DNA of 64,000 nucleotides from Strigomonas culicis. Lineage: Eukaryota > Euglenozoa > Kinetoplastea > Trypanosomatida > Trypanosomatidae. Positions 7,663 through 19,600 of the stretch are shown here, in pieces. The translations under genes and the position numbers were made by a program. How positions within the stretch are numbered: position 1 is the first letter of the stretch; every line of letters begins with the position of its first letter. The stretch is from positions 1-64,000 of the forward strand of contig AUXH01000001.1 of NCBI GenBank assembly GCA_000482145.1, read 5' to 3'. A model generated the notes under the pieces. It did not search any database and was not told where the DNA came from. It saw nothing but the letters and a program-made list of their open reading frames with translations.

Positions 7663-10600
7663 ATGAACCGCAGTAAAAAGTTGACATTCAAGGAAAAGTT
7701 GGAGCAGACTTCTCACCCTAAGGAAGAGCCGAAGAGCCAACTGGAGAGTAATGTAAATAAGGGCTTGGCTAGGGTTTCTGATGCAAAGCAGCTGTATAAG
7801 TTTCAGAGTCCATCCAATTTTGACTTTCAACAAACTGGTTCAACGATTCACCGTGATCACACTGTGGCTGATGACCGTGATGTGGAACTCTTGCGAATGA
7901 TTCAAAAATCGACGCGTAAGCCGAAATACAATAACACTGAGGAGGTGGCTGCCCCGAATGACGAGCACATTATAAATAGCTTGAAAACCGACGAAGATGT
8001 CATCGCCTTCTTTTCATCCTATGGTAGCTCCAGCAGCGTCAAATATGTACTGTTAAATAGAGCACCTAAAACATTGGAGTTCCGCCCTTATGACCTCGTT
8101 GTGGTACCGAAAGGAAAAGAAGAAAGTGAGCATTACATCATGAGCGCGACGGGCGTCGTTCACATACTTCCTGGAAACCCGTCAGACGTCGTTTCGCTTG
8201 CGGAGTGGATGAAAGAGTCTTCCTTATATAACATTCTCCGCAAAATTCCATTCTTTAAGAATTTTTTGTTATATAAAGCCTTTTTCCGCTTGTATCAAAA
8301 ATTGCGAGCGAAGCAGTACGCCACCACACGCAAGCAACTGGTAAAAGACTTGCTCATATCCAAGGCTACCTTTTCCACTCCGTGCGTCGAGATTCTCAAA
8401 TCCTCCTACGACTTGTGCCAAACGCCTCTTGTTGTTTACCTGCCTCACGGAAAGCACGACTACTCGGTTGAAGATTTTAGAAGTCAACAAAGCCAGCAGA
8501 GACAGCAGGCCGTCAATGTTTTTACGGATATTACGGAAAAGGTGGAGAGCAAAGTTTCTGTTTTTGTTGATCTTCTCCAACGCCGCGCTGATGTGCCGGA
8601 TCTTAACACACGCGAGGCGTTGGAGCAGTATTTGCTTACAAACGCGAAGGCACCGGGTAATGCACGTGCGCAGAAGGTGAAATCCATGCTCAACGCACGC
8701 GAAGAGCAAGAACAGCGCATGCAAGAATTAAAACGAAGCATTGTGGAGTACTCCAAATTGGATATTTATATTCGATTGGTGGACATTATCACGTCTGAAT
8801 ACGTGTTTCAAAATGCTTTATCTACGGTGCAGTCCTTGTTGAATGTGTTAAGAAGTCAAGGGCATGATGAATTTCGTAAAATTGGGTTTCAGATTCTTCT
8901 GCACCCGACAGAAACACTGATGGAGTACAACCCACCAGAGGAGGCGCTATCTCAGGTTTGGGAAGATGTCGTAAAGGGCTGTTTTGATGCGGTTGCTTCG
9001 TTAAATCACCTTTGTCACCAGAAGTACTTGAAGGCGTACTTTCCAAAGGCACCAAAAGTGTGGAGCATCAGCACCGAATTGAAAAATGACGCGCGGACGA
9101 CCTACATGGCGAACAGTATTGTCGACCTTGTTCACAACGATTACGAATTAGCCAATGCACGCATGGAAACCTATTCGACAACACTTCCTCATATTCACTT
9201 TTTGCTGAACGATTGGGCGACAATCGAGCAGGAGTGGAAGGAGCAAACGAAAGAGGAATGTCTCTCTGCGCTCACACTTTCCAAAGTGTACCGCCGCATT
9301 CAGGAAGCACATGACGCGCTGCGTGTTTTAATGGCTTCTTTCGTTGGGCATACTCTGTGGATTAATGCCGGAAAGCTGAAGACTGAAATCGAACCTCGTA
9401 TCCATGTCATCAAGGATGGCGTAAACGCAACCCTACGGAAGACCACATTCGCATTGGTGCAGCAGCTTAATGCCTACTACAAGCAGAAGACACAGGTCCT
9501 GAACAACAAACCGATGCTTTTGACGGAATTTGCGGAGTATGTGTCGAGCTACAAGGATATTCTGGCGGCTTCTCACGAGACGGAGGCCCTGCTTTCGCAA
9601 ACGGAGTCTCTCTGCGACCTGATGGATCGCCATCAAGTGGAGTTTCTGGAGGACGATGAGAAACAGCTCAAGGAAAGGACGCTGGGTAGCATGGGAGCCA
9701 ACTCCACTTCCTTGCACGACAAGTTCGAAGAGGCACGTGCCGCTGCTGAGGAGTTTGTGGAGGAAAATATGGCCGCTCACGTGGACACGCTTCAGTGCGA
9801 GGTGAACAACGTCGAAGACGAGTGCATAGGCCTGCAGCAGATTATGGCGGGTGAGGAATTTGTCGAGCTTTCTGACAACACAGAACCTGTGATGCAGTAC
9901 CTGGACGACATCAAGGTCAAGTTGGACGACATCAAGGCGAGCGAGGAGCAGCTGACGCGGTTTGCCTCTCTCTTTGATCAGCCGCCGATCGACTGGACGT
10001 GCATCAAGCAGACCAACGGACTCTATGAGATGCGGCGCGAGGTGTGGACCTTGTTCTGCTCGTTCAATGAAAAGATTGACTTATGGTTCGAGAGCCCGCT
10101 CCGGCAGCTGAACACGGTTGAAATGGAAGACGACGTGAACCTGATGGCGCGGAAGGCAGCAGCCATTCACCGAACCTCACTGGAGAAGGAATACGACGAC
10201 CAGGTGGCTCCGCATCTGCTGGAGGAGTTACAGGCGATCCGGCTCAACATGAACGTCATCCACGACTGCGGTAACAAGCACATGACGCCCGTTCGCTGGA
10301 ACATTGTGCTCAAGCAGGTGCTTGGCACCAACAATGCCTACCACGGCGGCCTCAACCTCCGTGCCTTGCAGGAGCGCGACATCTTCAACCACAAGGAGAT
10401 TCTTGCCGAGCAGTCTGGTCTCGCGACAGGTGAGTGGAAGATCAGCAACGACCTGGATACGATCAAGCAGATTTGGGACAACATCTTGTTTACCACAAAG
10501 CCATACAAGAGCAGAGAAGGCGTCTACATTCTCGGCGAGCTGGAGGAGGTGATCCAACAGCTGGAGGACCACCAGATCGAGCTGCAGACCATCATGGCTT

Positions 10601-13600
10601 CCCGTTTCGTCGCCCCTGTGCGCAATAAGGTTGAGGTGTGGATCAAGGACCTTCGCCTCGTGTCCGATGTGATTGAAGAGTGGATTACGCTGCAGCGCAA
10701 CTGGATGTATCTCGAGTTCATTTTTTCTTCCGACGATATCAAGGAGCAGCTGGCAGTGGAAAGCAGACAGTTCGACGAAGTGGACCGCCTCTTCCGATCC
10801 CTCACGAACCGAGCGAACACGGTGAAACGCGTCTACGAAATCTGCACGGCAGAGGGTACCTATGATGAGATCAAGCAAGCCAACGCTAACATCGACCACA
10901 TCCAGAAGAAGCTGGAGGACTACCTCGAGACGAAGCGTATTGCCTTCCCGCGTTTCTACTTTCTCTCCAACGACGAGCTTCTCTCTATTCTGTCCGACGT
11001 GCGCAATCCACAGTCCGTACAGCCGCACCTCTCCAAGTGCTTCGACTCCATTGCCTCACTCATCTTCTCCAACGAGGCGTGCACGGAGATCACGGGCATG
11101 AAGTCGGGAGAAGGGGAGATCGTGGCCTTCGCGAGCCCTGTATACCCGATCGGCAGCGTTGAGCTGTGGTTGAACGAGATTGAGGCCATGATGAAGGAGT
11201 CGTTGCTGATGCACATGCGCCGGACGATCGAGGCGTACCCGGCCAACGTGCGCGAGGAGTGGTTCTTTGAGCATCCCGCCCAGTGCATCCAGGCGGCCGA
11301 CATGATCATGTGGACAGGTGAGGTCGAAAGCGCGATTGACGAGAAGTGCCTGAGCTCCTACGCGCAGGACTACCAGCAGCAGATACTGAGGATGGTGGAC
11401 CTCGTGAAGGGCAAGCTGAGCAAACTGGAGCGTTCACTCGTGTGCACGCTCATTGTCCTCAACGTGCACAACCGCGACATTATCACGACGCTGGCCGAGC
11501 ACAACGTGCAGACCCTGGGCGACTTCAACTGGTCGCAGCAGCTCCGGTATTACTGGGAGGCCGACAAGACGATCACGGGCGGCATGAATGTGGGCATCCA
11601 CCACTGCAGTGCGCATCTGTGGTATGGGTACGAGTACCTGGGCAACCAGCCGCGTCTCGTCATCACGCCACTGACCGACCGCGCGTTCCTCACGTGCACG
11701 AGTGCGCTGGGCATGAACCTGGGCGCGGCGCCGCAGGGCCCGGCTGGTACGGGTAAGACGGAGTCCGTGAAGGATCTCGGCAAGGCCCTCGCGCGCCAGG
11801 TGGTCGTGTTCAACTGTTCCGACGGTATCAACTACAAGACCATGTCGCGCATGTTCGCCGGCCTCGCGCAGGCGGGTGCCTGGGCCTGCTTTGATGAGTT
11901 CAACCGTATCGAGCTGGAGGTGCTGTCCGTCATTGCACAGCAGATGCTGGAGATCACGACCGCACTGGGCCAGAAGCAGGACCGCATGAACTTTGACGGG
12001 CACCCGATCAACTTGTCCAAGAACTTTGGTGTCTTCATTACGATGAACCCCGGGTACGCCGGTCGTACGGAGCTCCCTGATAACTTGAAGGCGCTCTTCC
12101 GTCCGATTTGCATGATGATTCCAGACTACGCGCTGATTGCGGAGATTATGTTCTACTCAGAAGGCTTCGCCGACGCCCGCACGCTGGCGCGCAAGATGGT
12201 GCAGCTGTACAAGCTCAGCTCGGAGCAGCTGTCCAAGCAGGACCACTACGATTTTGGTATGCGTGCGGTCAAGTCCATTCTTGTCATGGCCGGCTCGCTG
12301 AAGCGGCAGCACCCGAACGAGAACGAGGATGTGCTGCTCATTCGCGCGATGCAGGACGCGAACGTGCCCAAGTTTCTCCGGGACGACACCATTCTCTTCA
12401 TGGCACTCGTGCGGGATCTCTTTCCGACGGTGGTCATTGCGAACAACCAGAACGAGCTCATATTCTCCTACATGAAGCAGGTGATGGAGGCGCGCTCGCT
12501 GCAGGTGGTGGACGGTATGGTTACCAAGGCGCTGCAGCTCTACGATACTCTGGTGGTGCGTCACGGTGTCATGATGGTGGGCCAGACATTCAGCGGCAAG
12601 ACGACGACCGTCACCACACTGCAGACCACGCTGACCAAAATTGCGGCCGATGGCCACGGCGCCGACGGCAACACGCCCCTCTTTAATCGCGTCCAAACGC
12701 ACGTGCTGAACCCCAAGTCCGTCACCATGGGTGAGCTGTACGGCCAGGTGAACGACATCACACGCGAGTGGACGGATGGTATTCTCAGCGACATTGCCCG
12801 CAACGTCACCCGCACGGCGCTGTCCAGTGCGGACCGCCAGTGGATCATCTTCGACGGACCGGTCGATGCCGTGTGGATCGAGAACATGAACACGGTGCTC
12901 GACGATAACAAGCTGCTTTGTCTCTTCAACGGTGAGCGTATCAAGCTGCCGGCGACGGCAACGTTTATGTTTGAGGTGCAGGACCTGCGTGTGGCCTCGC
13001 CGGCCACCGTCTCGCGTTGCGGTATGGTGTACATGGAGCCCTATTATCTGGACGGCAACCGCGGCTGGGTCCCCATCGCGCGCACGCTCGTCGGGCAGAA
13101 GGCGGCGACGAACAAGCTGGTGCCCCAAGCACGGCTGCTGGAGCTGCTGAACGCGGTGCTGCCCGACACGCTGGACTTCATCCGGAAGGAGTGCAAGGAG
13201 TGGATCCCCTCCGTCGACGCCCAGCTCGCGGTCAACCTGATCGAGCTCGTCGACGGCTTCATGCTCTCGACGCGGGAGGACGTGGAGGGCGCGAGCGACA
13301 TGTGGCCGGCGGAGGCACTCCTACCGATTGAGGAGGAGCTGCGCGCCAAGCAGAGGGCGGGCAAGGGCGATGACGATCTTGCGCTGTTCGGGAGGGAGGA
13401 GAAGAACACCGTGCAGGCGTACGATCCACCGGAGGAGTTCAAGTGTCCGCCCATCACGGCGGCCACCATGGCGGCGAACGAGGAGCGACTCTTCGACATG
13501 TACTTTGTGATGGCCTTCATCTGGACCCTCGGCGGCAACCTGCGCGATGACACGCGCGCGGCGTTTGACGGCTTTGTGCGCACGCTGCTGCCCAGGGTCG

Positions 13601-16600
13601 CGCCTACGCTGCCACTGCTGCCCCCGAGTGGGTCGGTCTACGACCTCGTTGTGCACCGCCCCTCGCTCAGCTTCATTACCTGGAGCCACCTCGTCCCGAA
13701 CTTTGTCTACGACCGCGATGTGCCCTATGTGGAGCTCGTCGTGCCCACCGCCGAGACGGTCGCGCTCAAGACGCTTCTGGGCGTCCTCGCGTCCACCTCG
13801 CGCCACGTGTTGGTCAACGGTGTGACCGGCACCGGCAAGTCGCTCGGGCTCTTTGACTTCCTGACCAACTCACTGAAGGGAGACGACCCGTCTGGCAAGT
13901 GGGAGTACTTCACCACCGTGCTGTCGGCGCAGACGCGCAGCCGCGATATTGAGGAGCGCCTGGAGTCCAAGTTGTACAAGTTGCGCAGCACGGCCATCGG
14001 GCCGACGCCAGGCAAGCGCGCCATATTCTTCGTGGACGACCTCAACATGCCGGCCCTTGAGCGCTACGGCGCCTCGCCGCCGCTCGAGCTGCTGCGCCAG
14101 CTGATCACGCAGGGCGGCTTCTTCGACAAGCACAAGACGCCGGCCACCTTCAAGGAGCTGCACGACGTGACGCTGCTCGCGGCCTGTGGCGTGCCGGGCG
14201 GGGGCCGCAACGAGATGACGCAGCGCCTCACCGCTCGCTTTCACTTGATCTGCCAGCCTGCCGTGTCGAACGTGTCGTCGCGTCGCATTTTTGGTTCCAT
14301 CCTGTACGGCTTTTTCCGCCAGTGGAGTTCGGAGGAAATCACATCCATCTCCATGAACTTGGTGGAGGCGACGCAGGAGTGCTACGACCGCATCACGCGC
14401 GAGAAGCTGCCCACGCCGACCCGCTCGCACTACACGTTTAACTTGCGCGACTTCAGCAAGGTGGTTCAGGGTATCATGCAGGTGACGCCGCAGAGTGCGG
14501 CGATGAGGGAGGACCTCTGCCGCGTCTTTGTGCACGAGGTGAGCCGCACCTTCCACGACCGTCTCATCGATGAGGAGGACCGCGCGTGGTGGTGGTCGGC
14601 GCTGGCCGCCGTGTCGGCGAGCAAGCTCGGCATCACATGGGATGACAGCAACCGCGACATGCTCTTCGGGGACTTTATGCGTCGCGACCGCAGTCGGTAC
14701 GAGGAGCTGCCCGAGCTGGAGCAGCTTCAGCAGGGGTTGCAGGAGCATCTGAACGGCTTCAACATTGAGTACAACAAGGAAACCCAGCTCGTCTTCTTCA
14801 AGGACGCCGTGCATCACGTATCTCGCATTTGCCGCATTCTTCGCCAGCCGCGCGGCCATGCGCTGCTCGTCGGTATGGGCGGCTCCGGTCGCCAGTCCGT
14901 GTGTCGGCTCGCCGCCTTCATCTGCGAGCTGCCCATCTACGAGGTCACCATCACGCGCACCTTCAGCATGACGGAGTTCCACGACACACTCAAGAACGTT
15001 CTGCTGGAGAGTGGCTGCAAGGACAAGCACGTGCTGTTTCTCCTGTCGGACACGCAGATTGTGTACGAGGAGATGCTGGAGGACATCAACAACTTGCTCA
15101 ACTCGGGCGAGATCCCCAACCTGATGCAGACGGAGGATATGGATCGCATCGTGGACTCCGTCCGCCCGCTGGCCGCCGCCGCGGGTAAGCAGGAGACGGT
15201 CAACGTCATCTTCTCGCACTTCGTGTCGCTGTGCCGCTCGAACGTGCACCTCGTGCTCTCCATGTCGCCCGTCGGGGAGCAGTTCCGCCGGCGCCTCCGC
15301 ATGTTCCCGTCGCTCGTCAACTGCTGCACGATCGACTGGTTCGATCAGTGGCCGTCGGATGCGCTGCACTCGGTGGCGGGCCGCATCCTCGGCCCGGTGG
15401 AGATCGTGGAGGACAGCGTGAAGCCGGCCATCATCCAGCTGTGCGTGGACATCCACTTGGACGTGCAGCGGTCGTCGGAGGAATTCTACGATGAGCTGCG
15501 CCGCCGCAACTACACGACGCCGACGTCGTATCTCGAGCTGCTGACGTGCTACCGCAGCCTGCTGGAGGAGCAGTCCGTGTACGTGACCGCGCAGATCAGC
15601 CGCTACCAGGGCGGCCTGGACACGCTGCGCAGCACGCAGGTCATGGTCGACGAGATGAAGGTCAGCCTCGTGGAGATGCAGCCCAAGCTGCTGGAGGCCG
15701 CGAAGAACACGGAGGAGATCATGGCCAAGGTGGAGGAGGAGCAGGGCGCGGCAAGTGTCGTACAGAAGCAGTGCGCGGAGGAGGAGGCGGTCGCGAGCGG
15801 CATCCAGGCCGAGGCGGACGGCATCCGCGCGGAGTGCCAGGTGGAGCTCGACAAGGCGCTGCCCATCCTGAAGGCGGCGGAGGACGCGCTCGCGGAGCTG
15901 CGGCCGGACGATATCCGCGAGGTGCGCAGCTTTCAGAAGCCCGCCTCGCGCGTCGTGCTCGTGCTCGAGGCGGTGCTGCTGCTGCTCGGCGAGAAGGACG
16001 TGAGCTGGGAGCGCGCGAAGCTCGTCATGAGCCGCATGGAGTTCATCAAGGACCTGCAGAACTACCCGCGCGACGACTTAACCGAGAAGATGGTCAAGTC
16101 GATCCACAAGTACGTCACGAACCCGGAGTTCCAGCCGGACGAGGTGCTGAAGAGCTCCAAGGCGTGCCGCTCCCTCTCCATGTGGGTGCTCGCGATCAAC
16201 AACTACTACGACGTTGTCAAAGTGATCCAGCCGAAGCGGGCGCGGCTCGCGGAGGCGGAGGCGCGGGTGGCCGTCGCGACAAACGCGCTGCACGAGGCAC
16301 AGGGGCGACTCCAGGCGATCGAGGCGAAGCTGACGGCGCTGAAGAACGACATGGAGGAGAATATCCGGAAGAAGAAGCAGCTCGAGGACGACATCGACCT
16401 CACCACGGTGCGGCTCGAGCGCGCGGAGCAGATCATGTCCGGCCTCGCCTCCGAGCAGGCGCGGTGGGTCCAGACGGTCGCCAGCCTGCAGGAAGAGAAG
16501 GGCTACCTCGTCGGTCGCATTGTGCTCGCCGCCGGCTTCGTGGCCTACCTCGGTCCCTTCACAGCCCCCTACCGCGAGCGCCTGATCCACCGCTGGTACG

Positions 16601-19600
16601 AGCGCTGCCTCGAGCTGAAGATCCCTGTCGGCACCCACGCCTTCAAGCTCCCCAGTGTGGTCGACCCGGTGCTCGTGCGCAGCTGGGCGCAGCAGGGGCT
16701 GCCACCGGACGCATTCAGTGTCGAGAATGGTATCATCGTGAACAAGTCCAAGCGCTGGTGCCTGTGTGTGGACCCGCAGGGCCAGGCGGTGAACTGGATC
16801 CGCAACATGGAGCGCGAGAACAACCTGCGCGTCATCAAGCTGAGCGATGCCAACTACATGCGCACCCTCGAGAACGCGATTCGCCTGGGGCTCCCCGTCC
16901 TGCTGGAGAATGTGGAGGAGTCGCTCGACGCGGCCCTCGATAGCGTGCTGCTGCGCCAGACCTACCGCTCGCAGGGCCGTCTGCTGCTGAAGCTGGGCGA
17001 CACCGAAGTCGACTACGACCCGAAGTTCCGCTTGTACATCACCACCAAGCTGCCGAACCCGACGTACCTCCCGGAGCTCCAGATCAAGGTGACCATTGTC
17101 AACTTCACGGTGACGCAGAGCGGCTTGGAGAACCAGCTCTTGGCGGATGTCGTGCGCTACGAGTACGTGGAGCTCGAGCAGCGGGCCGACAAGACGGTGC
17201 TCGACATTGCGAACGGCAAGAACGAGCTCAAGCAGCTGGAGGACAAGATCCTGCAGCTGCTCGCCTCGTCCACCGGGAACATCCTCGACAACGAGCAGCT
17301 CGTGAACACGCTGCAGGGCGCGAAGCGGACGAGCGAATCCGTCTCCGAGGCCGTGCGGGTCGCGGAGGAGACGCAAAAGGACATTGAGGCCGCGCGTAAC
17401 CGCTACCGCCCCGTCGCCACGCGCGGCGCCGTCGTGTACTCCGTTGTGTCGGAGCTGAGCGGCCTCGACCACATGTATCAGAACTCGCTCGACTTTTTCA
17501 AGGTGCTCTTCACGCTGACGTTGCAGCGGACGGAGAAGAAGGAGGACGTGGACGAGCGCGTGGCGGTGCTGCTGCCCGCCGTGACGCTCAGCTCGTACCA
17601 GACCATCTGCCGCGGGCTCTTCGAGCGCGACAAGCTCATCTTTGCCTTCCTCCTGTACGCCAGCATCGGCCGGCAAGACGGCTCTATCCGCGAGGACGAG
17701 TGGAGCTTCATGCTCAAGGGCAGCGAGGGGCACAAGTACGCCGACCCCGACACGGACCCGGCGCCGCAGTGGCTGTCCGCGCTGAGCTGGAACGAGGCGA
17801 CCGCGCTGTCGCAGCTCGTCCCCGAGTTCAGCGAGCTCCACGACAACATCTACGACCAGGAGGCGGAGTGGAAGGAGTGGTACGAGAGCGACAGGGCCTA
17901 CGAGGAGTTCCCCGCGCTGCTGGACCACATGACGCTGTGGCAGAAGCTGCTGGTGCTCAAGGCGATGCGGGAGGACCTCCTGGGCTATGGCATGCCGCAG
18001 GTCATCACGCAGTCGCTCGGGAAGGAGTTCACGGAGAGCCCCGCCTTCGACCTCGAGGGCTGCTTCCTCGACAGCACGCCAACGGCGCCGATTGTGTTTG
18101 TGCTGACCGCCGGTACGGACCCGACGCAGATGTTCACCGAGTTCGCCGCGCGTAAAGGGTTCGGCTCGCGCAAGCTCATGCTGTCGCTCGGCCAGGACCA
18201 GGGCACCAAGGCGGAGGAGATGATTCGCCGCGGGACGACGGAGGGCATGTGGGTCTATCTCCAGAACTGCCACGTGTACACGTCGTGGATTCCCTCGCTG
18301 GAGCGCATTCTCGAGGAGCTGGGCCACAAGGATGTGCACAAGGACTTCCGCCTGTGGCTGACGACGATGCCGGTGGCCGCCTTCCCCGTGCTGCTGCTGC
18401 AGTCCTGTGTGAAGGTGGTGAAGGAGCCGCCGAAGGGGCTCAAGGCGAACCTGCGCGACACGCTCGCGATGAACGTCACGGACGTCGTGTGGGATAGCTG
18501 CCCGGGCAACGCGGTCGTGTGGCACCGCCTCATCCTGTCGCTCACGTACTTCCACGCGGTCGTGCAGGAGCGCCGCCGATTCGGCCCGCTCGGCTGGAAC
18601 ATCGCCTACGAGTGGAACCAGTCGGACTACTACGCCAGCCTGCAATCGCTCACCACGTACGTGGACGCGGACAGCGACGGCGCGGTGCCGTGGGACGCGC
18701 TGCGCTACATGGTCGGTGTCATCAACTACGGCGGCCGGGTGACAGACTTCCTCGACAACCGCTGCCTCGACACGATCCTCAGCAGCTTCTTCAACGACAG
18801 CGTGACGCAGCCGACCCAGTTCAACATCACGAAGGACGGCGTCTACCACATCCCGGCCCACATCGAGTCGCTCAGCAAGATCAAGGAGGACCTGGCCGCG
18901 CTGCCGCCCTTCGAGGGGCCGGAGCTGTTCGGCCTCAACGCGAACGCGGACATCGCCTTCAACAAGAACAACGCGCGCCGCCAGCTCGCGGCAATGCGAT
19001 CCATGCAGCCGCGCTCGAAGGGCGCGGTGGGGGACACGCCGGAGGGCCATGTTCTGCGCATCGTCACCGAGTTCGAGGACCGTCTGCCGACGCTGATCGA
19101 CAAGAGCAACGCACACCCGGACACCTACCGCATCAAGGACGACGGCACCATGATCTCCCTCGGCACCGTCGCCGGCCAGGAGATCGACGTCTTCAACCGC
19201 ATCCTCGTCATGCTGCGCCGCATGCTGGTGGAGCTGCGCCGCGGCATCAAGGGCGAGGTGGTCATGTCGATCGAGCTTGAGGCGATGTTCAACTCCTTCC
19301 TCCAAGGCCAGGTGCCCGAGAGCTGGGCGCAGGGCAGCTACCTCTCCCGCAAGCCGCTCGCCTCCTGGTTCGAGGATACGCTGAACCGCGTCGAGTTCTT
19401 CCGCGACTGGAACGACAATGGCCTGCCGCTGAGCTTCTGGATCTCCGGCTTCTTCTTCCCTCAGGGCTTCCTGACCGGTGTGCTGCAGACGTACTGCCGC
19501 GACCACCAGGTCCCCATCGACGACGTCAAATTCAAGACCAACATGACCAAGTTCGAGGTGCCGGATGACATCACGACCATGCACCTCGGCGCCGGTGTGT

